Of a DNA stretch of 64,000 bases, positions 36,297 to 49,278 are shown one piece after another. The stretch's first letter is position 1, and each line of letters starts with the position of its first letter. This DNA is from Gnetum montanum (Eukaryota; Streptophyta; Gnetopsida; Gnetales; Gnetaceae): contig MNCI01034286.1 in the NCBI GenBank assembly GCA_015680685.1, forward strand, positions 80,223 to 144,222, written 5' to 3'. The translations under genes were made by a program, and so were the position numbers. The notes beneath the pieces are model-generated. The model saw only the letters and a list, made by a program, of their open reading frames with translations. It was not told the origin of the DNA and did not search any database.

Positions 36297-36333
<37 letters not shown>

Positions 36334-36596
36334 ATTAATTAACTAAGAAAGCATTTAATAATAGTAATTAACATTAACTAATGTATTCTGGATGCTGCAA
36401 GGTTTATCATAAAGTTCATCTTTATTGCCATACACAAGGTGTGCTCAGGTAGACAATGATCGAATAAAGATCTGTTCACTTTGTGACTCCTACTACATGC
36501 ACATAGAAATAATTCTAACTTTGGGAGGGAGAAAAGGCAAGAGTTTGGAAAAAGGTCTAACTATCTAATACAAAACCAAGTGCACCCACCTCTTAT
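35865..36596 (-). repeat. 3' LTR of element B, cut at the N
   Basis: Begins TGATGAGCAACG (plus orientation) and aligns with 44738-45478. The last ~117 bp of the LTR, in element terms the U3 start with its GATATC array, are missing after CCTCTTAT and the N. Confidence 0.82.
36300..36330. repeat. (GA)n microsatellite inside the LTR
   Basis: About 15 GA units. The 5' LTR of the same element has a shorter, interrupted version at about 45188-45212, and C has GAGAGAG only. The repeat has expanded since the LTRs were identical. Confidence 0.85.
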
Positions 36597-36597
36597 N
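36597..36597. other. Single N: gap or join in the assembly
   Basis: To the left is LTR sequence, to the right internal sequence matching C from about 50877. The intervening ~0.2-0.25 kb is absent, so this N probably marks unresolved sequence and not one unknown base. Confidence 0.7.
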
Positions 36598-36627
36598 GGA
36601 TCAATAAGCATAATACATCATTAGTGT

Positions 36628-36858
36628 TCATGACCATTGTGGTGAACACTCATACATAAATGACATCCAAGCCTTTATTTTATAGCCTGAAGAAAAAGAG
36701 AAAGAAAGAAGATGAAGTATGTTACTGCCAATGCCAAGATTGCACCTTCCATTGTTTATCCATAGCCACACCACCAAACTTGCTCCTTTCGTAAATGTTC
36801 CAATTCTAATCCATCCTGAGTACTTCCTCCAAGCCCAATCCATTGTTTGTATGATCAC
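36628..36858 (-). CDS. Small ORF near the 3' end of element B, shared with C
   Basis: 76 codons, starting MIIQTMDWAWRKYSGWI and ending YECSPQWS. The same ORF in C (51132 down to 50905) has GASLVVWLWIN as GTSLVAWLWIN and ends QYSPQRV at the same stop position, with one in-frame length difference and one Trp-to-stop change. It lies where A and D have ORF3. The middle segment is hydrophobic but short. It may be a chance frame kept by common descent, or a real accessory frame; I know of no family. Confidence 0.3.
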   Translation of the reverse strand: MIIQTMDWAWRKYSGWIRIGTFTKGASLVVWLWINNGRCNLGIGSNILHLLSFSFSSGYKIKAWMSFMYECSPQWS

Positions 36859-38355
36859 TATCTACACACACAACACAGTTACAAATGAGCAAGGATAGAT
36901 AAACCACAATGCAGTTGATACCTTGCCTCAATATGAAGAGCATCAGCTAAGTTGTGGTTATGGTAGAAACTAGTTCATGGATTTATCACTGGTGACTACC
37001 TAAGGTGTAGGGGTTAGGCGAATAGTAGAATGGAAAAAATTCAAAAATTTATGCTAAGGCCCCCACAACTAAGAGTGAACCTCCAGTAGCTATAAGATGG
37101 TAGAATATTAGGAATAAGAAAGATGGAAAAAAATAACAACGGAAATGCCAATAAAATGGATGTCATGGATGGGGATGAAATAAGAAAGGATTAATTGCAA
37201 GAAATGTTTAAGGAAAAGAACTTAACAATTACACCAAAAAGGAATGCCAATGGGTCATCCTCAAAGTAGGCTCATGCCTTTGATGCCTTGACAAACCCAC
37301 AAACCAAAGAGTCTGTAGGCTCTAGGAATGTCATTTGAAAGCAAGAGTTAAAGACTTACCCATAAGAATTCACCAAAGAAAAATAATGCATCAACCCAGA
37401 GATGGACTAATGATAAAATCGGCAATGAGATGGAAAATGGGAAGAAATATGGAGAGGAGAGAATGGAATGGAATCCCCAAAATAATGTTGTGTAAAGTCC
37501 CTTGTGTATTTTATGGTTAATATGACTAAGTAGAACTCATTCCAAATTTGGAATCAAACCAACCACATTTAGTGACCTCGCATCAATACACTTGATCAAT
37601 TCATCCTCTTGAAGCAACAAGAATGCTTCCACAAAGAGTGACCACCATCCCAAGGAGAGCAAGATGGAGAAGCAAGAAGTGAGAAAGGGCCTTAGTTAGA
37701 GGGAACCTTCAGGCATGGGTAACATGTCTTTTCATTGCCATAACTAGTGCTTGTAGCCCATACTTCTTTATTATGTCTAAGGGGTGTGCTTTGAATTCTT
37801 ACTTTTCTTTTCTTTTTCTTTTTTTCTTTTTTTCTTTTTTGCATGAGAACCACATCATGCAAAGACTTATTTTTATTTACTCAGCTTCTTGATATTTGAT
37901 TGATGGTAGAATGGTGGAAAACCCAAGAAAAAGCATCCAAGCAGCCAAGAGAATGGCCAGAACAAATGCATTGAATCCCCTTGAAGTCACACCCTTCTCA
38001 TCCTTTGAGTCTTTCCTTGGTCTAAAAAATACCCAACCACTAATTTATTAACAAGTTACTTATAAAAAAGGGACTATACAATTCCAAGCCAAAGGAGACC
38101 ATAGAGTTGTATGGATGAGTGGACGACATAGACTCATTGCCTGTTTTACCAAAAGAACCATACCTTAATATCAGCATCATAATTCAAAGGCAAAAATCAA
38201 ACATTAGCAATCAATATGATATGATTCAATCCACCATCATGAGCACTTATTGGATGATGAATAAAAGTAAATTAAGTAAACAAAGAAATAGTAAAAATAT
38301 GAATGATGGTGTAAAACAAAAATGTGTAAAAAAAATTTAAAAAAGAACTGAGGGC
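36859..38355 (-). other. 3' non-coding region of element B
   Basis: Aligns with C 51133-52620, and in part (37500-37760) with the inverse of the A spacer at 15970-16450. A T-rich pyrimidine run lies at 37801-37840. No ORF3 remains are visible. Confidence 0.6.
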
Positions 38356-41300
38356 CTAAAATGGTTGGTGTAGGTCACCATCTCCCTCACAACTGAGTTG
38401 GAAGGAGGAGATCTAAAATAGTGAGCAGGGTTGTCCACCAATAGAGGTAGCATGTGTACTGGTTGTCTTAAGCTCATAGAAAGGTTTGGTTTGTTGCATG
38501 TTGACCAACAGCTTCTTGTCCAGGCTCTCGGGTTTGTATATTGTCATGGCCCCTGAAAGAAAGGTTGCATAAATAATATAAGGTCCTTCCCACAATTTTT
38601 GAAATTTAGTACGTTGTGACACATGTGTGGGATTCTAGTATAGAACCTTATCTCCTAGTTGATATTTAACTTTCCTAATCCTTAGGTCATGACATTATTT
38701 ATTGAATGCCTTATGCAATTCGCTAGATGACAAGGTAGCTAGTTAGTTTTCATCAAGAAAGTTAAGGGTTACCAACCATTGTTTCTATCCTAAATTAAGG
38801 TCAAGGTTGAGATCACATGTCGTGGATAGTGTATGGAGCTTAGTTTGAATCAGAAGTGTCAGTAATTTACCGTACACTACCTCATAGTGAGAGTAGCCTA
38901 TAGGGAGTTTCCATGTAGAGTGGTATGCCCAAAGAGCGTCGTTCAGTTTAGTGCTCTAGTCTTGCCTAAACTTGCTAATAATTCATGTCAATATTTTTGT
39001 AATCTCCCTATTGGTGACTTCAGTTTGCTCATTCGCTTAGGGGTGGTATGGTGTTTTCAGTTTGTGTTCAACCCCTAAGTGTTACGTTAATTTTTGAAAA
39101 TTTGCACTTGTGAACTGTGTACCATTGTCTGAAATAAGTGCACGAGGCACACCAAACCTATTTATGATTTTTTGTTAAATAAATCATGCAACTGTATATG
39201 ATGTACAATCCTTCATAGCAATTGCTTCTACCCATTTTGTTAGGTAATCAATTGCAACAAGAATATAAGCTTTTCCATTGGACATTGGTATAATTGGCCC
39301 TTTAAGATCAATTCCCCAAATGTTAAAGGGTTCTAATGGTTGGATCCATTGTTGTAGGCCCTCCATTCTAGTAGTCATTCCCCCATCACATTAATAGCAC
39401 TCACAAGATTAGATAAATTGATGGACATCCCAAAACAATGTAGGCCAATAATATCCTGCAAGCAAGATCTTGATGGCCATTCATCTCCCAGTGTAATGGC
39501 CCCCACAAGGGCCCTCATGAGCATCTTGGATAATTCGCGGTTGATCTATATTGGGAACACAACATCAAACCAAGCCATTGGGATACACTTTGTAAAGTTG
39601 CCCATTGATCTCCATAAAGTACTTGGCTTGGTGAAGAAACTGTTGTTTCTTCTGAAGGTTTAACTCTTGTGGTATTTTTTGGGTGAGGAGATAGGTAAGA
39701 ATGCTACTGTACTAGTTTGTCTCCATGGGTGATTGATTATTCACTACACCGGCAAAGAGAAATTCATTAGGGAAATAATTAAAAATTAGATACTCATCCT
39801 CTTTGTTGTCCCATCGCAACCGAGACAAATGATTAGCAACTACGTTCTCGGTGCCTTTACAATCGATCATCGTAAGATCAAACTCTTGTAAGATTATAAG
39901 CCATCGTATGATACAAGGGCTTACCATTGGCTTATTCATAAGGAACCTTATTGCACTATGATCTTTATGTATATATACTTTATATCCCAATACATAGTAT
40001 CTAAACTTTTCTAGTGCAAACACTACAGCCATTAATTCTTTCTCTGTTGTAGTGTAGTTAAGTTGTGCACTAGCAATACTTCTACTTGCATAGTGGATGC
40101 AATAAGGACACTTTTGGTCATCTAACTATGTAAGTACAGCTTCTAAGACATACTTGGACACATCAGTCATGATATGGAATGATTTGGACTAGTCAGGAGC
40201 TTGTAGAATGGGTGTTTCTTCTAGTTTCTATCTCAGATTTTGGAAAGCAAGTTCACATTCCCTAGTCCATTTGAAAGGTATGTCCTTTTTCATTAATTCC
40301 ACCAATGGTTTGGAAACCTCTGAAAAGTTCTCAATAAATCTCCTATAGTAGCCAGTGTGTCCAAGGAATGATCAAATATCTTTGATAGTTTTCAGTTGAT
40401 GAGTAATTCCTTGGATAACTTTGATTTTCTTAGGGTTTACCTCTATCCCTATGTGTGAGATTTTGTGCACTAGTACTATGCCTTCTTAGACCATCAAATG
40501 GCTTTTCTACCAGTTGAGCCTCAAATTAGTTTCTAAACATCTTTTTAACACTTTCTCTAACTGGTCCAACGCTTGATCAAATTTTTCTCCATAAGTGGAG
40601 AAGTCTTACATAAAACCTCCATGTCATTCCCTATCTGCTGCTAGAATATGCTTAGACCTAGTTGTTGAAATGTTGCAGGGGCATTGCACAAGCCAAACGG
40701 CATCTGTTTATATGCAAATGTTCCCCAAAGACTAGTGAACATAGTCTTGGCTTGGTCTTCTGGGGCTATTTGTATTTGGTTATATCTGCTATATCCGTCT
40801 AGAAAACTATAATAGCGATGCCCTACGATGGTGTCTAAGACTTGGTCAACAAATGGCAATGGAAAGTGATCTTTGAATGTTGCCATATTTAGTAGCCTAA
40901 AATCTATGCACACCCTCCATTTGCCTTCCTTTTTAGGTACAATAACTAAGGGGCTAACCCATTCTCTATCAGCAATGGGGTATATGAACCCAGCCTTGAG
41001 AAGCTAATCAATTTCTTCCTTAACTACTTGCTTTAGCTATGGATTCAATCATCTCTACGGTTGTCTTAGAGGCTTCATGGAGGGGTCGATGTAAATTTTG
41101 TGTTGGCATATCCTAGGGTCTATTCTAGTTAATTCAGGAGATGATCAAGCAAAGGCTTTCGACCATTTATTTATTACCTTCAGTGGTCTCTCTTTTTGTT
41201 GCAGAGCAAGCTTCATGTTAATAATTACCAGTTTTCCATTTTTAAGGAACGTGTATTCCATATTGATGGGTAGTGGTTTCAACTCGAGGGGCTCCTACTT

Positions 41301-42250
41301 AAATTTCTCAAGGATTTCCAACTTCCCCTAGTTGATACTTTCGAGATTAAGATTTGGAAGTTGGCGGTGGACTTACGCTAATGTGTCTATGCTATCAATG
41401 TAAGCACAAGTTAAACCCTCAGTTGGTTCCATGCATATGATTGAACTGCTTTCTTGATCATCCATCAGCCACTAGGTGCCTTCCTATCGTGTGGCTACTA
41501 CATATAAGCATATTTTTATGTTGATCACTTGTGCACACTGATTACATGCAGGAAATGCTAAAATTTTCACAAACCATGACCTCTACATGCAATTACACCT
41601 CGTGTCACTATATGCGATGCATGGAACTTTCTTCTTCTCGATCTTTCTGAATATATTTTCCTTTGATATTTCTAGGGAAAGATCATGGATTCCTAGGCAT
41701 GCATCAACTGTTCTTAGCCATGCTCTTCCCATTATGATTAGGAAATCCCCCTTACCATTGTTTACCTAAATCACTAGGAAGTCAACTGGGTACAACCACC
41801 CATAAATAGTGGTGACAATGTTCTCCACTAGTTCCAATGGGATAGTGATGGACTAGTTAGGCAACTCTAAACACATGTTGCTATTTTTCAATAGAGGTAG
41901 GTTCTAGGCCTTGTACATTTCTTGAGAAATTAAGTTGACACTGAAACCTGAATCCAAAAGAGCCTTGCATGATTCATTTCCAATGATTTATAAGTATATC
42001 AAAGGACTCCTAAGATTAGAGAATTTCCTGGGAAGATGGCAAGCTTTGATCCAATTGGTGATAGCATGTGTTAGCATGACCGTATGCATTGAGTGCAGTG
42101 GTTAGGTTGAAGGAGGCTCCAAAGTTTTGATTGATACTAAGACGTCTAAGGAATCAGCTACTTGTGATTACAAGGGCTTGGCTGTACTATTGGTTCTAAA
42201 GAAAGGTCTTTTCTTCATGTGGTTATTGGAACCAATAGTAGGTTGAGAGT
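38356..42250 (-). pseudogene. pol: pol of element B (protease, RT, RNase H, integrase)
   Basis: The protease keeps its active site, LLDSGFSVNLIS, with DSG at 41946-41954. RT at 40641-41060 has CIDFRLLNMATFKDHFPLPF, DQVLDTIVGHRYYSFLDGY and MPFGLCNAPATFQQ. At the FMDD box (about 40600-40620) one base is missing and a stop appears. RNase H at 39900-40190 has ELMAVVFALEKFRYYVLGYK and KDHSAIRFLMNKP. Integrase at 38880-39400 has EPFNIWGIDLKG, ISDNGTQF and QTEVTNREI, so all three catalytic residues are there, although stops lie between them. The C-terminal part ends GGQPCSLF-stop, then GDGDL. Several stops and frame changes make it non-functional. Of the three pol copies it has the best kept catalytic residues. 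Confidence 0.82.
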
Positions 42251-42699
42251 TAATAGCCCTTATGGCATTACATTGCTGAGGCTGGGTAGGGATTTTACCC
42301 TGCATAGCTAGAGCAAGTGGTAGTGGAGCTATTTCTGGAAGAGATGTGGTCGGATGAGAAGGATGGTATGTTTGTAGAACATCACCCCTAGGGGAAGGAG
42401 TCCTATAATACTCATGAGCTTGGTAGTGAGGTTGGGGGGTAACATGACCAGTAGAGTCACGTGGAGAGACTAGTTGCTACACGTAATATCCATATGAGTC
42501 AGGTTTCCAGTAAGGATACTGTTGCCTTGGTGGTGGCATTCCCCATGATTTTGGGTATTGCCACTATTGATATTTCTCAATCGGTTGTGGTGGATTTCCA
42601 CTGGGATAATACATAAAGGGTTGGTGGAACTATCTTAGGTTACCTTGGGGGTAAGGTAACCTTCGAGGTGTTTGTCATTTGTTCAATCATGGGTTGAGT

Positions 42700-44601
42700 G
42701 CATACATCCCAGACCCCTACAGATGTGAGATTATATGGCAACATTCCTTAGGATGGTCATATTAACATATCTCACATCCACTATCATTGTCTATTTTGGA
42801 ATCGACAACCTCTTCAACGATGGAAACTTTGCCCTTACCCTTGCTACGTGCATGTTCAGCTTCTCTCTTTTTTCTTTTTTCGCGATCACTACCTTGCTCT
42901 CTAGACTCCTCTACTATTTTAAGAACATTTTGAAACCTATTTTCTAAGGATTTCCATATTTGATCTACCTTTGCTGAAACTTCTGATCTCATCTTTTGGA
43001 TAGGCAAAGTTTTCCTATTCACCATCTCTTCGAGTGGTGACTCTTCTTCATCCTCACAAAATCTTCCTCCCCTCTTCTGGAGAGAAGGATCTTGATTATA
43101 CTCTTCCACACTTTCTCTCTTCCATAGCTCACCTTCTTCCTTAGCAACTTGCTCCAATAGTCTTTGGATTTGATGGGACCTAAGCTCGGATAATCTTCCT
43201 TGGGCATAAGTCCCAAGGGTTCTTCTCGTTTCATGCCTAAGCCCATCTATGAGATGGCGCAGTTGATCCCATGGCCAGGATAATGATGTAACAGTGCATA
43301 GTATGGGCCCATGGTAGCATCCAAGGGTTCATGTCCTCCTTGTTTTCATCCTTGGATTTGCTTTTGCAAGTTAGACACTTGGGAGTACATTTGGTACTTG
43401 TCGTTGAATAGTTCTAACATAGTACTCCACCTATGAATAGGTTCTGGTTCTAAGGACCGGTACTAGCTTTCCGCTTCTTTAACTAGTATTTGTAGGAATA
43501 ACTTAAGTTTTGCCATTTGTTCTCCATGTTTTGTAAGGCACACACATCATGGAATCCTTGTAAGTGATTTTGAGGATTAGCATTGTATCCCCCTTCAAAT
43601 CGTGGGATATTGTTCATATCTAATCTCTTGATCCTACTATCTTTCTAGTGCCTTGTTAGAATTCTAACAGCCTTAGTTATGTCTAACATACTTTGAGTAG
43701 CGAGTAGGGGTTCATCATGATCATCTCGTCCATGGCGTCTATGATGCCTACATTGTTCCCTACTCTCCCTTCTTCTATCTTGTGATTCTCTAAAGTTCCC
43801 TTGTCCCCTTTCTTGGCTATTTCATCTATGAATTTCCCTTTGCCTACCTTTATCCTCATGGTCTTTTTCATTATGAATACGTCTAGCTATGAAAGGCGAG
43901 GGTGAAGGAGATGATGAAGGTGAAGAAGAAGGAGAACCATCACCATGATGGTTTCTACTACCTTCTCTTCGGCAGTCTTAGCCTTGATCACGATTACGAT
44001 CAGAATGTCCATCTTTATCATGTGTCTTTGTCCCTTTTTTGGATCCTTTGTGCCCATGGGTATCAAAATCTGGGTTATGAATAGTGGAATGAAGGTTTTG
44101 ATACACAACCCCTTGGCCAAAGTCAAGGGGAGAAACATCATTGTGTGGATGACTATCTAAGGTAGGTTCACCACCCTCATTTTCACTTAAGACATGTGAC
44201 ACATCCTAGGACCACTTACCCTTCAAAGACTTATGATGTCTCTCCTATTGCAAGTCCCTTTGACATTGTGCCTCCATGGGATGGTATTCTCTCAAGTCAT
44301 GATCTTGCATAGCATATTCTATGTGTAAGTGTGGTTTGCCAATTCATGTGAGAGCACGAAGAAGCATGCTTGGGACTGAATGATCGAGAGGTAACGCTAT
44401 GTTACCTTCTAAGTCTCACCAATGCAGTTGTTTATCTTAATGGAGGATAAAGGTGAAGTTTGGTATATACTCATCAAGATGAATATATACCAATTGAACT
44501 TGTTGAGGGACTGGTGGATCAACATCATGTGTATTACGCTGCCGATTGTTTCCTATTTCAGACCTAGGCGATGAGGTGCTTTCGTATGAAGAAGGAGACA
44601 T
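42700..44601 (-). pseudogene. gag: gag of element B
   Basis: The start is ATG at 44601-44599 (MSPSSYESTSSPRSE), aligned with the starts in C and E. Landmarks are VYIHLDEYIPNFTFILH, then SENEGGEP, an Arg/His/Asp/Ser-rich region (HDKDGHSDRNRDQG, GDGSPSSSPSSSPSPSP, RRRESREQ), the capsid core with IPRFEGGYNANPQNHLQ, a Lys/Glu-rich helix and the zinc knuckle at about 42727-42775 (CEIC, then a stop in place of Gln, YDHPKECC). Stops and frameshifts occur throughout. The long ORFs at 42762-43157 and 43887-44202 are parts of it. Confidence 0.78.
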
Positions 44602-44717
44602 ACTTATCTGTTTAGTGTGGAATGTATTCTTGTTTATTATTTTCCCAACCAACCCTAAGGGTTTGTTCCAATGATGTGAATGATTCCCTAAGTTCTAATT
44701 AGTGCATAAACAACTAA

Positions 44718-44737
44718 GTCCCTGACAACTGCACCAA
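44718..44737 (-). other. Primer binding site of element B (tRNA-Asp type)
   Basis: Minus-strand TTGGTGCAGTTGTCAGGGAC follows the LTR end directly and agrees at 16 of 20 positions with TTGGCGCCGTTGCCGGGGAC, the tRNA-Asp-complementary site of Athila elements as I remember it. Confidence 0.7.
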
Positions 44738-45594
44738 TGATGAGCAGCGAGATACCCCTACGCTCAACCATATGAATACGAATGTTTAACGCATGATCTA
44801 ATTGAATTCCAAGGACTAAGTGCTTATGCACCCTTTTGGAACAAGGATGGGTTGGTTGATCATTATCTTTCCAAGCTTACCTATATGTCACGATTATATG
44901 GTTAAGTAAGCTTAATGCATATAATTTTTATAGCTTTTATGTTTTTATGTTCTGCTACTAATAAGGGAGCAGAGAGAGATGACTAAGTGACTAATTTAAC
45001 TTAACTACTAATTAACTAGGATTTAATTAATCCTAACACCAATTTTCATTCTCACTTGTCATACACATCCTAAACCAATGCAACGCTACTGGGATTACCA
45101 AATGCTAATTGTTACTAGGTTACCAAGTATTACATGCATGCTCGAAGTGATCGTACTATGTGTATTTACTTAGGAGCGTTATAGGGGGAGAGAGAGAGAG
45201 AGAGAAGGAGAGAACATTAATTAACTAAGAAAGCATTTAATAATAGTAATTAACATTAACTAATCTATTCTGGATGCTGCAAGGTTTATCATAAAGTTCA
45301 TCTTTATTGTCGTACACAAGGTATGCTCAGGTACACAATCCTCGAATAAAGATCCATTCACTTTGTGACTCTTACTGCGGGCACATAGAAATAATTCTAA
45401 CTCTAGGAGGGAGAAAAGGCAAGAGTTCGGCTAAGGGTCTAACTATCTAATACAAAACCAAGTGCACTCGCCTCTTATTTATAGGCAAGGAGGCAAGTCC
45501 CAATATCGGGTATTTGACATTGCATGGTAGGCTCTAATATCGTGGACCCGATATTGTGGATGCGATATCGTGGCCCTGATATCGTAGTTCATCA
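44738..45594 (-). repeat. 5' LTR of element B
   Basis: 857 bp; plus orientation starts TGATGAGCAG and ends AGTTCATCA. The TATA box on the minus strand is at 45483-45476. U3 (45500-45590) carries four to five GATATC or ATATCG units. Roughly one in ten bases differs from the 3' LTR by eye. Confidence 0.85.
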
Positions 45595-47805
45595 ACAATC
45601 ATGGTAAAGTAGTTTCTTGAAAAATTTTGGAGCTCATAATGAGTTTCATATTAGGAGGAATACTAGTACATCTTCATGGAAATCACAATAGTAAGACTCA
45701 CAAGTGCAGTAGTTACAAGAAAAGAAGCACCAAACTTAGATCTAGTTAGCAAACACACTAGTAATTAGGGAGAGAAATAACAGAATTAACATTGGCTTTT
45801 CATTTCTAAAAGAATAATAATTCATAATGATTATCATATGGGATTATAATTGAAGCAAGCTATCTCGAAAAATAATATAGAGAATAAATAATTCAAGTAG
45901 TTAGATACTAGACTTGCTTTGGAGTGGTGGTATAGTTAAGGATAATTACCAAGATAAAGTATAAATCCTAAGGTAAACTAGCCAAAATTGAAGAAATAGA
46001 ATTGAGGCACAAGTAATCATATCTTACAATAATATCACCTATATAGTAAACTTAGTATCTTACTGGAAAACCTATGAATAACCATTAGATGATAATTAAT
46101 CACAATAACCTAAAAACTTAAGCATTATTGAAAATAATAAAAGTGTTAATGCTTTGTAAGTCTTGTATTACTAACCTTTGTGATTGCAACTTTGGCCCCA
46201 TTCTGTCTATGCTTTGTTAGAAGAGGTTTAAGAATTATGGTTAACTACTGAAGTAGTACTCACTCTTTTTTACATGTATCCCATGTAGATAAGGCAAGTG
46301 ATGTGAGAACTAGGAAGTAATGCAATTGATAGTTTTAAGATGAGAAAAGAAGTTGAGAATAATAAAATAATTACATTATGTAATTTTCATTCCTAATTTT
46401 AGTGCTAGGCCTTCATTTAGATATTATGTAATGCTAGATTAAATAATTATCTCTTTGTAACTCAAACCTTGTATCTATGTAATATGAAACTTGGTTAATT
46501 AGTTTTTTATGCAACCTTGATGAATAAATTATATTTTATCAAAAAATTGGTTTAAGGGTGATTTATGTTTAATTTTTTAAGTTTTAGAATAAGCTTATGG
46601 TTTTTTCATGTATTTTTGAATTCAATAAAAAATGTATTTACTTAAAAATTCTAAGTTATTTTACTAGAATGTGACACTATACTTATAATATTGTGTTTTC
46701 TACTTTTAGGATCATAGTTGTAATATTTATACATACATGTTTTCTTTTTAAGCATGCCCTCCAGATAAATTGTTGCCAACCTCAACAAAGGATAAAAACT
46801 AGATGATCCTAATTATGACATTTGACATTGTAAGATTCAATATTTCTTAGATGAACAATAGGTTTTTAAGACTCACTTTCATGTTATGGAGGAGCTTGCA
46901 TTGGATTTAGATCCTTAACATTGTAAAGAGATTGTGGCTTATCAAAGCTAGCTCAAGAATGATCATGTTACTCCCATGACATTGTTGAGCAACATGAAAA
47001 ATTATATTTTTTAGAAGTTTGAACTATATTCCTAATTATACATAAAATATGAGAAGTTCTCAAGCTAAGATTTGGTGCTGCTTTTTCCATGAGACTAAGA
47101 AGTCTAACTTTCAAATTTAACAATTATTAAAAATGTCCCAATCACATCATGAAATAATACCTTAGGATGATGTAACTAAGTGCATTAGCCAATAACCTAT
47201 TAAGGATAACAACATAGCAAACTTTATATGAATGTGTTACTTATTTAGAAACAACTAACTCACACAATCTTAATTAGAACAAATGATAAAATTTTAAAAA
47301 GTTGTTAGTTCTAATTAATAATTATTTATAAAATTGTTGATTGTAAAAATACACAAGGTTTAATACATATATATTCTAAGAAAAGGTAGTATATGATACA
47401 TGATAGGCATGTTTCACACTACATAATAAAGATGCTAAGGAATTGTTTGGATGTAAGTTTGGTAAAAATCCTTAAATTTTCTTTAACATCAAAACATGTA
47501 GGATCAATCTAAGAAAAATGACGAGAAAGTGTTACCCATAGGTTTGATTCTAGTGAGCAACATTGAGTTATAGACTTAAAAATTTTCATAAAGGAAATTC
47601 TAAGACTACTCAATTCAACAAATCCAAAAGAGTCTTAGTGGAGGTCACTAAAAATCCAATTTTAGTTTTAGTTTTAATAACACAACATGAATTGCTTTCT
47701 AATTTGAAATAACTATTTTCAAAATTAATGACTTTTGGTGCTAAATAAATTTATGTCTTTTCATTTTTATTTAAAGCATGATGAAGTAGCATATCTACAT
47801 GTAGC

Positions 47806-48000
47806 TATTCCAATATCCATAAGAGCACTAATTAACAAAGTAAGACTATGATCACGCCACCTTTATATTGACACTAAAAAATGGAATAATAAGTAACATA
47901 AAGATAAAGTATGTCGATTATAATTACTACAAGTAGCACAAGATGAACAACATATCTTATTAGAATGTTCTAGAAAAAAGTTCTTTAAAAGAAAATAAAA
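47806..48000 (+). mobile_element. Possible LINE-type C-terminal fragment
   Basis: One plus frame reads SIRALINKVRL-stop-SRHLYIDTKKW, then HKDKVCRL-stop, then DEQHILLECSRKK. LINE proteins often end with an R-x(6-8)-S-H-x-L-x-I-x-T-G-R-W segment, then C-x-x-C, then E-D-E-x-H-x-L-x-x-C. The order and spacing fit, with Gly lost and one Cys replaced by a stop. No upstream RT motif was recognised. Confidence 0.4.
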
Positions 48001-49123
48001 AATCTCTAGTCAGTCTTTAGATAAGCTATGAATGGTGCAATCTATATGAGCTATCCAAACTATTGATGTTGAATCTAGAGAATTACATAGAAGAAACAAG
48101 TTACATAACTATTGGATGTAATTGTTGTACTTATGATTTCTTGATACTAATATATTTTGTGCAAGCTAATTTATTTTTTTAAAATCCTTTAGATCTATAT
48201 AGATGTAATAAAATTTCATCTTGAACATACATTTTTATGACTTTACAAAGCAACATAAGTTGTTTACACTAACTTATATTACTTTTCTTATAATAATACT
48301 CGTGTATTTTATGTATTTAATGAAAATAATGCATCCTATTTGATGAGTTCATTCTTTTTTCAATTAAGAAGATCAACCATATGAGAATATGTACATAGTT
48401 TAAGAAACTAATATCTATATCTAAGGACATCTATGTCATACATATAACTATTAGAAGTAAAAATTTAGGATTCAAAAAATAAAATTTCTAATTTAGAAAA
48501 TAAAATTCAATTCATGAAATCATTAATTTCAAATTCTTTCTTCTACATACAAATAATTTAGTCATTATAACAATAAACTAAGTCTAGAATTAGCATATTG
48601 TGAGTACATTGTACTAAATAATAACACACACATATTATATGAAGATATTTTTCTATAATAATCAATTAGCTGCTGCCACTTGGAGGGATAGTAAAGTACT
48701 TATTTTTCAAATTATAATACTTGGTTTTAAGCCTGGGTACAACCACTTGAAAGAAAACAAGGCTTTCACTCATCCACTGATCCTCCTAAGATCCTACCTT
48801 AGCAAGATGAGCATTAAGCCTCTAGGTGATAATCCTTTAAGTAATAAGGAATAATATGTGATATTTATGAACAATGTTATAGATAATATTATAGAGATAC
48901 TATTTTTCCAATGGCATTGATCTCAATATTATAGTCTTTGTTATTACATTATATTTATCTTTCAAAAACAAATCTATTGTGTAATTTTATGCCTATATTT
49001 TTTTGAAGTGTATAGAGATAACTTTACATTCATTCACTTGACAATTTACTATGATAATATGGCTACTGTGAATAAATTTTCTTAATGATTTGTTATGATG
49101 GTATAGTTGCTCTTTCATATATG

Positions 49124-49278
49124 GGTTTGGGGGGAAGGGGGCAATGTTGAAACATATTTTTTTTTTAATAATATTTACCCAAAGACACATAGTTGAGTTA
49201 AAACTTTATAACTCAGTATTGCCCACCAAAATCAAACCCATAACTTGAATTTTTTAAATCAAGCATCTTTCTACTAAA
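49124..49278 (-). mobile_element. SINE-like element 2 with C-rich 3' end and 14-bp target duplication
   Basis: On the minus strand: A-box-like TAGTAGAAAGATGC near the start, B-box-like GGGTTTGATTTTGG, then GGGCAATACTGAGTTATAAAG, an A-run and the end AACATTGCCCCCTTCCCCCC. Flanks are CTCTTTCATATATG (49110-49123) and CTCTTTTATATATG (49279-49292), identical at 13 of 14 positions. The second half aligns with SINE 1 at 59862-60065 (TTRAGTTATAARCTTT, CAACA-CCC). At 155 bp it is typical of tRNA-derived SINEs. Confidence 0.68.

Larger units (their letters stand above)
35865..45594 (-). mobile_element. Element B: Athila/Tat-type element of the short subtype, with an assembly gap
   Basis: On the minus strand: 5' LTR 45594-44738, primer site, gag, pol, 3' region without ORF3, 3' LTR 36597-35865. 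Flanks are AAAAT (35860-35864) and ACAAT (45595-45599), a 4-of-5 match for a target duplication. The N at 36597 interrupts the 3' LTR. Compared with C about 0.2-0.25 kb is missing there, including the rest of the U3 and the polypurine tract. Adding that length gives about 9.9 kb, as in C. The protease DSG and the integrase D-D-E residues are present, but stops and a frameshift at the RT active site make it dead. Confidence 0.86.

Noticed and set aside
38356-45594. Element B as an autonomous source copy
   Set aside because: Although protease and integrase catalytic residues remain, many stops and a frameshift at the RT active site exclude activity.
35860-45599. Perfect target duplication for element B
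   Set aside because: The flanks are AAAAT and ACAAT; the single mismatch makes the pair plausible but not proven.
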